Shown here piece by piece: positions 1 to 11,553 of a stretch of DNA of 64,000 bases; the first letter of the stretch is position 1, and every line of letters begins with the position of its first letter. Source of the DNA: Tetradesmus obliquus. Taxonomy: Eukaryota; Chlorophyta; Chlorophyceae; Sphaeropleales; Scenedesmaceae. The notes under the pieces were generated by a model. It did no database searches and was not told the DNA's origin. It saw nothing but the letters and a program-made list of their open reading frames with translations. The stretch is taken from contig CP126196.1 in NCBI GenBank assembly GCA_030272155.1, forward strand, positions 2,914,001 through 2,978,000, given 5' to 3'. The translations under genes and the position numbers were made by a program.

Positions 1-1
1 G

Positions 2-337
2 CAGGAAGCCCTGTTGCAGCGTGCTGCCCGTCTGGCAGGCACTTTTTCACAGAGGGTTTTGGCGTGTGACAACATTAACCCTGAGCAACGTTGTAATTCG
101 TATTTGACGATGCAGGAAGGGCTCACTGGTGTGGATGCCATCGCTTTCAACACACTGCATGGCTGGTTCCGTGGCACATTCCAACTAATCGCTGCCAGGG
201 TGTTCTGTTACCAACGAGTAGCGACATCTGTACAGATCATCCTGGCAGCTAGCCAATATGATGATGCGGGAGCTTCCATGCACAGCCACTGGCAGCAGGC
301 ACGGCGCGTGCTGTCCCAAACACAACCCCAAGCTTGA
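2..337 (+). CDS. Partial ORF of unknown function (possible last exon)
   Basis: An open frame runs from the window edge to a TGA at 335-337, about 111 codons, without an internal ATG start near the left edge. The first bases read GCAG, so this may be the last exon of a plus-strand gene that begins outside the window. The peptide is mixed in composition, not a simple repeat, with a hydrophobic stretch around residues 55-80. I do not recognise a family. It could equally be a chance ORF in UTR or intergenic DNA. Confidence 0.3.
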   Translation, partial: QEALLQRAARLAGTFSQRVLACDNINPEQRCNSYLTMQEGLTGVDAIAFNTLHGWFRGTFQLIAARVFCYQRVATSVQIILAASQYDDAGASMHSHWQQARRVLSQTQPQA

Positions 338-779
338 ATGCCGCCGGCACACACAGCGGCGAAGCGAACGCAATCACTCAGTCAACACAGCACACACAGC
401 AACGTGTGTGAGCACACATAGCTGTGGAAAAAACAGTCCCCCAATGCGACAGTCAGATGAGCCGACAGCTGCACTGTAGCGCAGTGCCCCGGTACGATGC
501 CACCAGTCCAGCCAATGGCGCTGCCAGCAAAGCCACGCGTGTGCACATGCAGCAACCTTTTGCCTGCAAGCATGCTTGCGCCTGCGCAGGACGTGCATGC
601 TGTGCACGGCATGTCATGACAGCTGGCTGATCGTGAACGCACAGAGGTGGAGGCGGCTGGCGGCAACCCAGCGGCGCTGCACAAGCGCTGTGCACCACGG
701 CTAGGCGCTGGCCACATTTTCCGTGTAGCCGCACACCGCTTGAAACATCTACTACGTTTCAAATCATGTAGACATCAAA

Positions 780-1009
780 TCCGCAGCAGCATGTTACAGC
801 TGCGCCTGCTGCTGCTGCTTGGGGAGCATCCAAAGCTTGTGTCCCGTGATGCTGTCCACCGTGGCCACCTTCAGCAGCAGGCGCCAAGATACCCTACACC
901 CCAACCCTGGCAGCTTCAAGGCGCCTGGAACTACTACCATAGACCCTAGTCCCCTGCAGGAACTTCAGGGCGCCTGGGGCTAAACCCGATAACCTAAGCC
1001 CTGCAAGCC
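780..1009 (-). repeat. Decayed downstream copies of the RAP74 gene end
   Basis: Read on the minus strand, 800-870 resembles the end of the last RAP74 exon: RLLLKVATVDSITGHKLWML against QRLLQVAKVDMVDGVKCMVL at about 1020-1085. Between 900 and 1009 short copies of the stop-proximal sequence (GGCGCC with flanking CTTGAAG/CTGAAGT) recur at about 915, 970 and 1010. They lie 3' of the real end, as expected for tandem duplication of the terminal exon edge. A TTACA (TGTAA in transcript sense, poly(A)-signal-like) lies at 794-798. Confidence 0.6.
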
Positions 1010-1910
1010 TCAAGGCGCCCGGGGCTTCAGCACCATGCACTTGACCCCATCGACCATATCCACCTTGGCCACCTGCAGCAGCCGCTGCTTGAGCAGCGCC
1101 TTGCCCTCCGGTGCCAGTGACAGGTGCTGCTGCAGCAGCGCCAGCAGCTGAACAGGGATCGGCCCCATGGCTCGTAGCGCCTCAATCACACCTTCTGTGG
1201 TGGGCACACCCTGCGGGTCTAGCTGGTGGGCAGCCCACCTCGGGGCAGGAGGGCCGGCTGCTGCTGCTGCTGCTGGGCCAGGAGGAGCAGCAGCAGCAGC
1301 ACCGTCGCTGCCGCCGGCAGCAGCTGCATCGCTGCGCTTGCGCTTAGCGCTGGGCTGCTGCTGCTGCTGAGGCGGCGGCGTCGCGCGCCGGCCTGCTGCT
1401 GCTGCTGCTGCTCCTGGAGGCGGCGTGCGCCGCTTCCCCCCTGGGGGAGTGGCGCTCCTGCCGCTGCCCTGGCCTGCCAATGCTGCTGCCATTGCTACTG
1501 AAGGTGGCGTGGCACCGCGTTTGCCGGCGCCTGGGGTGCCGTCCCTGGCTGCTGCTGCTGCTGCTGCTGCTGGTGGTGTTGCGCCGCGCTGGCCGGGTGC
1601 GGGGGAGCGGTAGCGGCTGCTGCTGGCGGCTGCCGCCTGCTTGCGCCGCTTGAAGCCTTGCGGGGAGATGCCGTCAGCGTCCTGCGCAGCAGCAGCGTTG
1701 GTCGCAGCAACGTTGGCAGCATACAACGGCACAATTCTTTGGTGCATGCTCAGCATTGCAGGTTTGCAGGTAGCGGTGTATTACAGCATGGCCGGCACTG
1801 CAATGCTGCTGCTGCTGCTGCTGCTGCGCCCTCACCTCATCAGCTGCCTTGGCCAGCCTGTCCAGGTAGTCCTCGTCAAAGTTCTCGTCATCGTCAACCT
1901 GCAGTGATGT

Positions 1911-1959
<49 letters not shown>

Positions 1960-3948
1960 GAGGAGGTTGGGCGCAGTGGTGGCAAAAGCCCAGCACACAA
2001 GCCGCAGTTGATGCATGCGCAGCTGCCAGTACAACATGCAGTGATGAGCTGCAACGCCAACACAGACAAACTGCGGTTTATACACTGCGCGTCTTGAATT
2101 GCAGTTGCGCCCTCTCCCGTAAACCACGACTGCTCATGCTGATTCCACCTCTCACCCACAGCAACAACCCCACCTCTGCACCCGCCCGCACGCCACCTTC
2201 AGATTCCCGCATCATCCTCGCCTTCAACAGCACAATGCCTCAGTCCTTCGAGCCCCTTTCAGCCCCAAACTTAACAATCCAGCCCCGCAGATTACGACCA
2301 GCCCCAAGGTCATGTCACACCAAACCACAAAAATCACACACGCAAAGAAGCCTTTCTACCTCCAGCAGGCCGCACTCCTCTTCCTCGTCACCCCTAATCA
2401 ACGCCAGCACAGATAATATGACAATCCATCCCCCAAGATCTAACACGTGTTATTAACATATTTTGAGCATCTCAGATTACGCCCCCTCACCTCCAGCAGG
2501 TCCTCATCATCATCCTCTGTCATCGCCAGCAGGCATTGTCAACGGCCATACATCACCAGTGGGCCCCAAGATTATCACCAGATAAGTTTGAACAAATAAA
2601 CTGGCGCCCTCCTCACCTCCAGCAGGTCCTCCTCATCATCCTCGTCATCGTCATCGCCAGCTCCACAACATCATCATCAGGCCCCTAGCTCTTGACCAGA
2701 TCAACCATACACATAATAATTACATGTATCAGATGACGCCCCCTCACCTCCAGCAGGTCCTCATCATCATCCTCGTCATCACCAGCAGGCATGTCATCCT
2801 CGCCGCCCCCGCCCTCAGCAGCCTTGCCCGCTGCTGCTGCTGTTGCCGCTGACTTGGCAGCTGCCTCTTCTGCCACCTTGCCCAGCTCTGCTTCTTTCTT
2901 CTCGGGGTCCTCCTCCTCCTCCTCTTCCTCCTCAATGCCTGGCAGGGTGCAGATAAGTGGCAAGCATATACACAGCAAGCAGTGTTCCGTGAAGCAGATA
3001 CACAGCCGGCAGTGCAGGGATTTACATGCAGGAAGAGAGGTTTGTGTACCACCCAGCTCTGCTCCTTTCTTCTCAAGGTCCTCCTCCTCCTCCTCCTCCT
3101 CTTCCTCCTCGATGCCTGAGCAGGCAAAATAGCAAGCACATACACAGGATGGAGATCAACAGCAAGCATTGCAATGACTGTGCACGCAAGGGTTCCTCCT
3201 CCTCCTCTTCCACCTCAATGCCTGGCCAGGTACAGTACATGCTGTCAGCATCACGTAGATACATGTTGCACCAACATACATAACAACACCAGCCGCCGCA
3301 CACTCACCCAGCTCCTTGCGCAGCCCCGGGTCGTCCTCCAGCTCCTCCTCATCACTGCCACCCATGCCCAGGTCATCATCCTGAGCATCCTCAACAAATT
3401 CCCAGTCCGCAGCCTGAAACAACAGCGGCAGCGGCAGCGGCAGCAGCAGCGGCAGATTCTGACCCAGCCTATGCCCAGGTCGTCATCTTGAACATCCCCC
3501 ACAAACTCGCAGTCGGCAGCCTGAAAAAGCGGCAGCGGTAGCAGCAGCAGCGGCAGCGGCAGCGGGGGCATTTATTTCAGCCCATGCCCAGGTCAACGTC
3601 TTGAGCATCCTAAAAAAAGCCCAGTCCGCAGCCTGGAACAACAGCGGCAGCAGCAGCAGCAGCAGCGGCAGCAGCAGCAGAGTTTGGTAACCCATGCCCA
3701 GGTCGTCATCCTGAGCATCCTCCACAAACTCCCAGGCAGCAGCCTGAAGCAGCAGCAGCAGCAGCAGCAGATTCTGACCCAGCCCATGCCCAGGTTGTCG
3801 TCCTGGGCATCCTCCACAAACTCCCAGTCAGCAGCCTATTCAAACAGCAGCATCAGCATCAGCAGCAGCAGCAGCAGCAGATTCTGTGTTGACCAAGCCC
3901 AGGTCGTCATCCTGATCATCCTCCACAAACTCCCAGTCAGCAGCCTAT

Positions 3949-3979
<31 letters not shown>

Positions 3980-4947
3980 CCAGCGGCAGCAGCAGCAGCA
4001 GCATTTCAGTCAGCCCATGCCCAGGTCATCTTCCTGCTCATCCTCAACAAACTCCCAGTCGGCAGCCTGACGCAGCCTGACGTAGCAGCAGCAGCAGCAT
4101 CAGAAGCTGGTGAGGGCTCCACTTCAATGCCTATCAACACACCTCCAGCCAGCAGCCACTACAGCTGCAGTTGTTTCCGCGCTAGTAACCAGCGCCCACC
4201 TTGTCAGGCCCCTCAGGGCGCAGCTCATGCTCCTTGCCCGCTTGATGTCAGCCAAGCCAGAAAGCAGTCAAACCAGCCACTACCAGTCACCACAGGCCAG
4301 CACTGTGCAGCCGATTCAACCAATCCATTTCCAAATCCAACATGCTGCACCTCCTTCAAGTCACTCCAAGCCCAGCCACAAACAGCAAACAGCAACACAC
4401 GCCGCCGAGCCAGGGCAGGTCAGCCAAGTCAACCAGCTCAAACAATCACCTTGTCGGGCCGCTCAGGCCGCAGCTCGTCCTCCTCGCCAGCATAGATGTC
4501 CTCCGCTAGCTCGTCATCGGGGATGTCATCCGCAGCAGCAGACGCAGCACCAGCCTTGCCTGCAGCAGCAGCAGCAGCAGCAGCAGCAGCTGAGGCGTCA
4601 GGGAAAACGTCAGCAGCACACGCAGCGCCAGCAGCACCTTTGCCTGCAGATACGGCTGCAGCAGCAAGCAGCTGCAGTTGCCACATCAGCAGCAGAGAAA
4701 CGCTGGCTCACCTTTCTTGCCTTTTGCTGCTGCTGCTGCTCTCGCCGCATCTGCCTTGGGCCCCTTGCGCTTCCCTGCCCCTTCATCATCATCCCCGCCA
4801 AAGTCCATGTCGCTGCTGCCACCATCTTCATCCTCACTGGCATGCAGCACCAGCCTGCTGCCGCTGCTGCCGCTGCCGCTGCCATACTTGACCGCCAGCT
4901 CCGCCAGCTTGTCCTTGAGCAGGGGCTGCAGCAGCAGCAGCAACATT

Positions 4948-4983
<36 letters not shown>

Positions 4984-5864
4984 CCAGGATGAGGCAGCAA
5001 CACAACACACTGCTGCCGCTGCCATATTTGACCGCCAGCTCAGCCAGGTTCCTTCAGCAGCGGTTGCAGCAACAAATGCATCTATTCAGCGGTTTTATTA
5101 CGTAATATTTGTGATGTATGATGCGCAAGCAAGACCTTGAGTGGCACCAAACCCCACAGGTGGCTGTAGCCCAGGCCACCATCACCTTCACATGCGGCAG
5201 CGCCCAAGCACAGGTGTTCGGCACACATCAGCATCACACAGCACTGCTGTTGCTGACAACCACACAGCCATGCCACACATTGCATCAAGGTGGCTGGTAC
5301 GCCTACATCAAAAACACGCCTGCAACCCTCAGGTGCATCGTGCTCCATACTCACTGCTGCATCGTCGTGCAGCTGCTTGTCTGCAGCCTGCGCTGCCTGC
5401 TGCTCCCGCATAGCCAGCCGCATCGACTTGGGCAGCAGCAGCGACGAACCGCCGCCGCCTGCTGCTGCTGCTGCTGCCGCTGCTGGCGCCCGCTGCCGTG
5501 CCTCCACCTCCTCTATGGTCAGCCCAGATGGCCTGCATTGTCAAACAAGCAGCATGTATTTTGTGTGGGGGTGTAGGTGTACGGCAGAGCCAAGCATCAA
5601 ATGCTCGTTGGCAGGCGTGCTGTGTGCCTCTATGTCCTCTATGGCCAGCCCAGATGGCCTGCAGGCCAGGCAAGCAACATGTTCATGGCGTAAGTTTGTG
5701 GGTTTGCGGCAGCGCTAACAACCAGTGCTCGGCAGGTGATAGGTGTGATATGCTGCTGAAATTTGCCCGCTATTGTTGCACAGCAGCTTGCACAGCAACT
5801 CGCCCTGTGATGCAGCTGGCATCTGTCATGGCGCAGGAAGCAAGGCACACGCGCAACTCAGTCG

Positions 5865-5902
<38 letters not shown>

Positions 5903-6140
5903 CTGCTGCTGCTCACTTGGTGTAGGGCTTGAAGGTGTAGCTAGCCTCCAGGGGGTACACTGAGAAGTCCTTGCCGGCCTGCAGCAGCAGAACCAGCAGC
6001 AGCAGCAGCAGCAGCAGCACTTGAGAGTAGTTGTTTGATTGTGTGCTGCTGTAGGCCAAGTGGGGCAGGTGGCAGTTGCACAGCCACACCTCGCCCCAAA
6101 GCATCACCACTGCATGCAATGGATGCCCACAGGTACAGCT

Positions 6141-6178
<38 letters not shown>

Positions 6179-7075
6179 GCCGCACCTTCATAAGCACGAA
6201 GTAGTTGCCAATGGCATCTGTGCGGGGCACGCCCTGCAGCTGCTTGCCTGGCGCATTGCCTGGCAGCGACTTGTTGGTCAGCAGCAGCGCAGGGGGTGGC
6301 GCAGCTGCTGGTGGGGCACTGCAGGGGTCAGTGTTGTTTAGGTGCAGTCAGCAGCAGCAGAGACACATAGTCGAGGTCGATAGGTATGTATGCAACGCGT
6401 TGTGTGAGCTGTTGCAGCGTGTTGGTATTGCTGGGCCTGCTTCTTGCATGTTACAGTTTCAATCTGTCTTGCACCGCTTTGAAATGAAGGTTAATGATTG
6501 ATATGTGCTGTGTTCATGCAACTTACCAATAATGCTGTGGCAACCAATTGTACTGCAGTGCGCAGCTGCTGCTGCTACTGCTGCTGCTGCCATTGGCGCA
6601 GCTGCTTGCTTTCACCAGCTTGAGAGGATCTGAAGGAGCCAAAAGAAGCATGCTGCAGTGCTTGCTCCCTCACCTGTCCCTCTGCTTGCTGGGTGCTGCT
6701 GTTTGCTGCTGATCAACCCCCAAAGTGAATTCAGCTCCTTTTGAAAAACCTGCAGGGGCCTGCAGCGGCAGCAGGCACAAGGTCGCGCGTAAATAACACA
6801 GATCGTACAAATTCAACCAACAAGGCTACGGATTATGCTAGCTGCTCAAGACCATGCCACGCTGATGGCGGAGTGGTGTTTCGACAGTCCTCGCTCACCA
6901 CGGGAAAGCGCGCAGCTACGAATCTGCGCTTCCGTTGTAGGGCGCCAGCTGGTACTAGATTGTATGCGCCCGTCACACCACCAGCCTTGGTCTGCAAAGA
7001 GCAAGAAGACTGATGATCAGCTGCTGTACAGTACTGGTGCACTACAGCACTATCAGGTCTTGAGCTGCAGTCCAT
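1010..7075 (-). CDS. Transcription initiation factor TFIIF subunit alpha (RAP74)
   Basis: TFIIF alpha binds RNA polymerase II with TFIIF beta and works in initiation and elongation in the nucleus. Proposed exons: 7075-6899, 6749-6674, 6307-6186, 5978-5917, 5532-5355, 4925-4712, 4643-4450, 3413-3308, 2938-2748, 1898-1836, 1681-1010; phases agree and give 684 aa. The N-terminal dimerisation region is seen as TGAYNLVPAG...RRFVAARF and YFVLMK-AGKDFSVYPLEASY-TFKPYTK-LTIEEVEARQ, which parallels plant YYLLMM-KEFVAIP-SWYNFNK-LTLEEAEEKM. The middle is acidic (AADWEFVEDAQDDDLGMG; runs of Glu and Asp) like the family. The last exon carries low-complexity Pro/Ala/Gln, then a winged-helix end (TTEGVIEALRAMG...LLKQRLLQVAKVDMVDG) matching the plant C-terminus. 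The first two exons and the start are the weakest part; the introns are filled with exon-edge copies. Confidence 0.85.
2485..2660 (-). repeat. Two downstream copies of a RAP74 exon 3' edge
   Basis: The real exon ends DDEDDDEDLLE followed by GTGAGG at 2748. The same edge with its donor recurs at about 2488-2525 (EDDDEDLLE) and 2610-2655 (DDDDEDDEEDLLE), spaced about 120-140 bases apart in the following intron, with similar intron sequence (CCCCCTCACCTCCAGCAGG on the plus strand) after each. Confidence 0.75.
2940..3235 (-). repeat. Two upstream copies of a RAP74 acidic exon 5' edge
   Basis: The real acidic exon starts at 2938 with acceptor CAG and GCATTGAGGAGGAAGAGG. The same acceptor and Glu-rich start recur near 3115 (GCATCGAGGAGGAAGAGG, then a Leu-Glu-Lys-Lys run like the real one) and near 3222 (GCATTGAGGTGGAAGAGG). 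Both precede the real exon in transcript order. Intervening sequence (AGCAAGCA..., TACACAGC...) is also shared between units. Confidence 0.75.
3455..4075 (-). repeat. Six upstream copies of the RAP74 AADWEF exon start
   Basis: The exon at 3413-3308 begins GCTGCGGACTGGGAATTTG. Six degenerate copies of its first 55-60 bases with the upstream acceptor occur at roughly 3463-3521, 3583-3632, 3691-3752, 3779-3836, 3893-3943 and 4010-4070. Each is separated by short CTG-repeat tracts (transcript sense). One copy still reads AADCEFVGDVQDDDLG; others are shifted or carry deletions. They are not needed in the spliced model. Confidence 0.8.
4195..4240 (-). repeat. Downstream copy of a RAP74 exon 3' edge
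   Basis: The exon ending at 4450 reads EDELRPERPDK then GTGATT. A copy reading KEHELRPEGPDK then GTGGGC lies at about 4203-4240, in the following intron, with a functional-looking donor. Confidence 0.6.
5005..5665 (-). repeat. Upstream copies of two RAP74 exon 5' edges
   Basis: The start of the exon at 4925 (CTGCTCAAGGACAAGCTGGC) is echoed with changes at about 5012-5065, just upstream. The start of the exon at 5532 (GCCATCTGGGCTGACCATAG) is echoed at about 5618-5652 as GCCATCTGGGCTGGCCATAG, again with its CTGCAG acceptor. Confidence 0.65.
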
Positions 7076-7498
7076 CAGCGACAAACACCTGTTTTTGACT
7101 GCCGTCCATTGTCTCAAACCACGCCACAAGCGGCGCTCCCAGCTTCTAAGAGCACAGCATGGCTGCGGTTGTGCTGTTCCAATGCCGGATGTTCTGAAAG
7201 CCAGGCTGTGAGTTTAAAGATGTAAGACACTCCAAACAAACTCCATGTAAAAACTGGACTCAGTAATAAACAGCTGCAAGTCCCTGCAGCATTGTTTCAG
7301 GCTCAGAGGTTCTGATAGTGGATGTTCATAGCGCGTTGTGACAGAACATAACAAAGACCTGCACCCTGATCCACAGCCTGGCGCAACTGCCTGCTGCTAT
7401 GATTGGGCAGCCGCTCGTTTGCTGGTCAGTGCTGCTGCGTGTTGCAGTGATGGCCAAGGGCTGTGACTAGACTCACAACAGCAGCAGGCACATGAGAC
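7076..7498. promoter_or_regulatory. Divergent promoter region, RAP74 / ERG28
   Basis: About 420 bases separate the proposed starts of RAP74 (minus) and ERG28 (plus). The interval must hold both 5' UTRs and core promoters. I see no clear TATA element, and the exact RAP74 start is uncertain. Confidence 0.4.
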
Positions 7499-8926
7499 AT
7501 GGCCAGCTCAGTCAAGGCCCTGGCACGTTGGCTGGTGGTGGTTGCTTGCCTACGTCTACTATCAGTTTACATAGGAATGTTCAGCCCAGAATACTTCCGC
7601 ACAAAGCTTATAGACCTGCGGCCAGACCTAGGTGAGAGAGATGCCTGCCTCCAAGCCATGGGGGGAACTGTGCAGCATGATGCTGCCTTGTTAGGCAGTC
7701 AGGGTCTCAACGCTGACGTCAACGTCTTTCATGTGCAGTCAATGACTTGTATGGGAGGCTGTTTGCGACCTGGACGCTGCTCACATGCGGGCTGTGCCTG
7801 ATTTGCGCACGCAACCCCACGAACGCCGCGATTTACGGCAAGTTGTTGACGCCAACGTCGATGATCATGTTACAGGCAGCTCAGTCAAGCGTACAAGCAG
7901 CACAGTGAGGCAGTGATGTTGTGCTGCAGTGTTGGGTGCTGCAGTAGGGCTGTTTTGGGGTTGTCCACGTGCATCAACATAAGCCAGCCGTGAGGCGTGT
8001 CCGGTGGTGCAGCGCACTTGATGCTGTCCATATCAATCATCTGTGCTGTGCTGCACCTGCAGGCGCGACGCTGCTGTCATTCGTGGTGGCACTGGTGCAC
8101 TTTGTGACTGAGCTGCTGGTGTTCAAAACCATGTCCATCAAAGGCGCAGCCACCCCCATGATCATTGCAGGCAAGTGTCTTTCAGCTGATTGCTAGTTGT
8201 TACCAGTAGTTTGAGACAGTTGCAGGCGTCAGCGGCATACGGCTTGGCCACATACAGTCTTGCAGGATGCAGCCACCAGCTGCATAGCAGGCTGCTTCAC
8301 CTGTATACACCAGCATCACGCAGGCAGCTAACGTACGCCAGCATGCTCAGCTATGCCCGGGGGATGCAGCAGACGTAAATCGCTGGCATGGATAACAGAG
8401 CAGCAGTGCCGCAACATCCGCTGCGCTTGATTGAGCTAAAGGCCAGCTGGCTGGAGCTCATCCTGCAAGCACACTGTCGCCTCAGCTCACAAGCTGCCAG
8501 CAGCAAATACCACCTTCAATATACGCAACAGTATTTCGTGACACATAACTGCAAGCAGCACTCCGCTCCTCGAGTACCAAGCAATGGTGTGTGTGCTGTG
8601 CCTTATGTCATGCCTGCAGGACTGTCGACACTGTGGATGGGCGCTGGCTGGAACTACTACACGTTCCACAGCAAGCAGCCAGCAGCAGCACCCAGGTGGG
8701 TCTGTCTACAACACATGAACAGCAGGCAGCCAGCCATGGCAGCGGTGTTGCCACACTGCAAAGCAGCGACAACCTCGGCAGCTGTCTGCCGCGCTGGTTC
8801 ACTTGGGTAGCCCGCTGAACTGCACGCAGCATTTGCAACTGCTTGATGCCTCTACTTTTCTGCAGCAACTATGCTGACCGCCTTTGCGTGCGTGTTCCAC
8901 GTGTGTTGCTGCTGCAGCAGCAGTGA
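7499..8926 (+). CDS. ERG28: ERG28-like sterol C-4 demethylation scaffold protein
   Basis: ERG28 is a small ER membrane protein that tethers the sterol C-4 demethylation enzymes. Exons 7499-7631, 7739-7837, 8063-8170, 8620-8695 and 8866-8926 keep phase and give 158 aa, close to the usual 140-150. Helical segments follow the family order: VKALARWLVVVACLRLLSVY; then NDLYGRLFATWTLLTCGLCL with ICARNPTNAAIYG; then TLLSFVVALVHFVTELLVFK; then a C-terminal STLWMGAGWNYY like the family's LVWM-YY end. If the last intron is not spliced, the frame stays open to a stop at 8808-8810 (176 aa). Introns 2 and 3 start with GCAAGT instead of GT. A TGTAA lies near 9094. Confidence 0.85.
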
Positions 8927-10338
8927 TCAGGTAGCCAATGGTCCTGTGGATGACGCTGCAGACAAGGATAAGGAGCAGTGAGCCGCTGGTTGGCGTGCAT
9001 CAGCAAATAGCAGTGATTCAGCCAGCGTCCGCCGACAACAATCTGTACAGCCGCACTTGTTGCCGCAGCCGGGCGCTGTGGTCAGTTAGCAGCTGTAAAG
9101 GAGACAGCACCCTGTTGCAGTGTACACACACCCTACCGATGGCAGCTGACATGGCAGCAGCAACATGCACAGCAAAATAGTCGTTACGTGGTGTGATGGC
9201 AGCAGCCTGCATCTGGGTGCAGCGTCGTCTGGCAGCACTAGGCCAGCAGCAGGCAAGTGGTTGCAGCGACGGCGGGCAGCAGGTGCCCACAGCAACAGCA
9301 GATCTGCTACTTGTCTTGTGTGGAGCAGGCCTGACTGGCGTGACCTGTCCCAAGGACTTCTGCTGAACATGGGCCATGTTACATGGCTCATGTTCAGCTC
9401 ACCTGGTGGTGATGTGTGACTTAAAAGCTTGCCAAGAGAAGAGCGGTGTGCTGGAAATGCCGTGGCAGTTCCCAGCAGGGACCTCAGGTTGTGACTGGCC
9501 CTTGAGCAGGTGGCAGCGTGCAGTGAAGCGCACGACTTTGTGGCAGGGTTGATACTGATATCTTTATCTTTATTTTGTTGCTTTCTGTGGTGGTCGTATA
9601 ATATATAGTATAGTTGATGGCACTGTCACTGGATGTAATCAAGAGAGGCTACTACTTGGTCAAATGGACTCCGATTTGGATGTCAATCAGCCTGGTCAGT
9701 GCTGCACCAGCTCTGCAACCAGACCAGAGCTGGTTGACTATGATGCTGTGCTCCAGTTGTGCGCTGTTGCAGTAGCAAAACAACATTAACAGACCAGGAG
9801 TTGCTACAATTCAGAGAATTGGTGTTTGCATGCAGTAAAATGGCCGATATGGTGCACCCATTATGACATAACATGCCTTGTGCACTGTGACGGTGTCGTC
9901 GTGTGCGCACCATCGCAGTACTGCTGCCACACACAGCAGGCCAGACATTCTCCGTGAATCAGGTGGCGTTAAAACTGTCGAGAGGCATTATCAACTGCCA
10001 CGAACTACTGCTAGAAGGCTGGCATTCCCGACTTGCAGGACACCAGCAAAAGCAGCAGCAGTACGAGAGAGTGCCACCAGGTTTAGGGGTCACAAGGAGC
10101 AGTGTACCTGCGCAGCATAGGGAGTTCAGCTTCAAGCAGTATCTCAACTGTTTGTCTTCTACTATCGTTTGCATACACGCACACCAACAACGTCTGAGCT
10201 GCCGATCTGAGGCTAGGGCGTGCCATCGCTTCTCTGCTATCTTCAGCGTCTGTTTCGGCATATAAAAGATTTGAAGCTACCTGAAACTTTGTTCTGGTCT
10301 TCTGATCGCTCACGCGCAGCGACACCCCTGTCACTAGT
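8927..10338. other. Intergenic stretch, ERG28 to bL12m
   Basis: This holds the ERG28 3' UTR and the bL12m promoter. No gene is supported; open frames here are short and unlike known proteins. An AT-rich patch (TTTATTTTG, ATAATATATAGTATAG) lies at 9565-9615, unusual for this GC-rich window. Confidence 0.5.
10261..10268 (+). promoter_or_regulatory. TATA-like box of bL12m
   Basis: TATAAAAG lies 78 bases before the bL12m ATG, a fitting place for a TATA box with a short 5' UTR. Confidence 0.55.
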
Positions 10339-11553
10339 ATGGCACTTCTGCGGCGCGCGCTGATCAGCGCTCAACGCGCAGCATGCATCCAGCAGGAGGG
10401 ATGCTTGTTTAGTATGCAGCAGGCCTTGAGCCAGGCAGGCAGCTGGCAGCAGCAGCGGGCCTTTGCCCAGCCTGCTGCTCAGGAGGATGCAGCAGAGCCA
10501 GAGGAGGTTCCGCCCAAGATCAAGCAGCTCGCCACCGACATAATGGCTCTTTCTATCCTAGAGTGCAGCCAGCTTTCGAACATCTTGCGGGAAAAGCTGG
10601 GCATCCCCAAGGGAGCAGCAGCCATGCCCATGATGGCTATGCCAGCAGCCATGCCAGCAGCAGGAGGCGCTGCAGCAGCAGCGGATGCAGCAGCACCAAA
10701 AGAGGAGAAGAAGGAGAAGACGGAGTTCGATGTGAAGCTGGATTCGTTCACACCGGAGGGCAAGATCAAAGTGATCAAGGAGATCCGAGCGCTCACCAAC
10801 CTAGGACTCAAGGAGGCAAAGGAGCTGGTGCGTGCGTGCGGAACAGAACTCATTTGCAGTTTACAGCCACAGCAACCGCAGAGTCTTTGCATGACCCTTG
10901 ACAGCCTTGTCTGCCGGGGCTGTTGAGCAAGGATGGCTGTACAGCTGCAACAGAAGTGGACACACTGCGGTGCACTGGACCTGCTGTGTAACATCACACC
11001 GTCCCTTCTCATTTGAGGCGTGGAGCGGGCCATGCATGAAGTAGAAGTCACCTCCTGCAACAAGTTTGGGGTGGGTGCCCGCTGTTGCTCGGGCACCTAC
11101 AGCTGTGCTCCTGCTGAACTGCTGCTGCCACTGTCACTGCTGCCATGTTGCTGCTGCAGGTTGAGAAGGCCCCTGTGGTCATCAAGACAGGCGTCAGCAA
11201 GGCAGATGCTGAGGCAATGCAGAAGCAGTTAGAAGCAGGTGAGGCGCTTCTGCTGCAGCAGGGTTGAGCTGCTGTTGGTTATAATTGCAGAGCTCGCCAC
11301 ATATCTGCTACTTGGTTGGCCGCTGCCGCCTGCGCATGCCTGTGCTTGCTGGGTGGACAGGGGCTGCACTGCATCATGATATCAATTGGCCAAAGCACAA
11401 GCCACATAACATGGTGTCCTTGCCATGCTTTGACATACGCTGGTTGCTGCTATGCTTTAACCAACACTGACAATGTGCTGTCACTATGCTGCATTGCTTC
11501 GCCCGTGCTTCTGTTCAATCTGTGCAGTTGGCGGCAAGGTGGTCATGGAGTGA
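10339..11553 (+). CDS. Mitochondrial large-subunit ribosomal protein bL12m (L7/L12)
   Basis: L7/L12 forms the ribosomal stalk that recruits translation GTPases. Exons 10339-10827, 11160-11238 and 11528-11553 give 197 aa. The first about 45 residues are rich in Arg, Ala and Gln without acids (MALLRRALISAQRAA), typical of a mitochondrial presequence. An N-terminal dimerisation part (KIKQLATDIMALSILECSQL) and an Ala/Met hinge follow. The C-terminal domain reads EFDVKLDSFTPEGKIKVIKE, then RALTNLGLKEAKELV-EKAP and ends GGKVVME, matching bacterial L7/L12 almost motif by motif. The last exon encodes only the final eight residues. A TATA box lies 78 bases upstream. Confidence 0.93.

Noticed and set aside
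1111..1613. Several plus-strand ORFs of 60-90 codons opposite the last RAP74 exon
   Set aside because: They are antisense shadows of CAG/GCA repeats in the real exon and have repeat-only composition.
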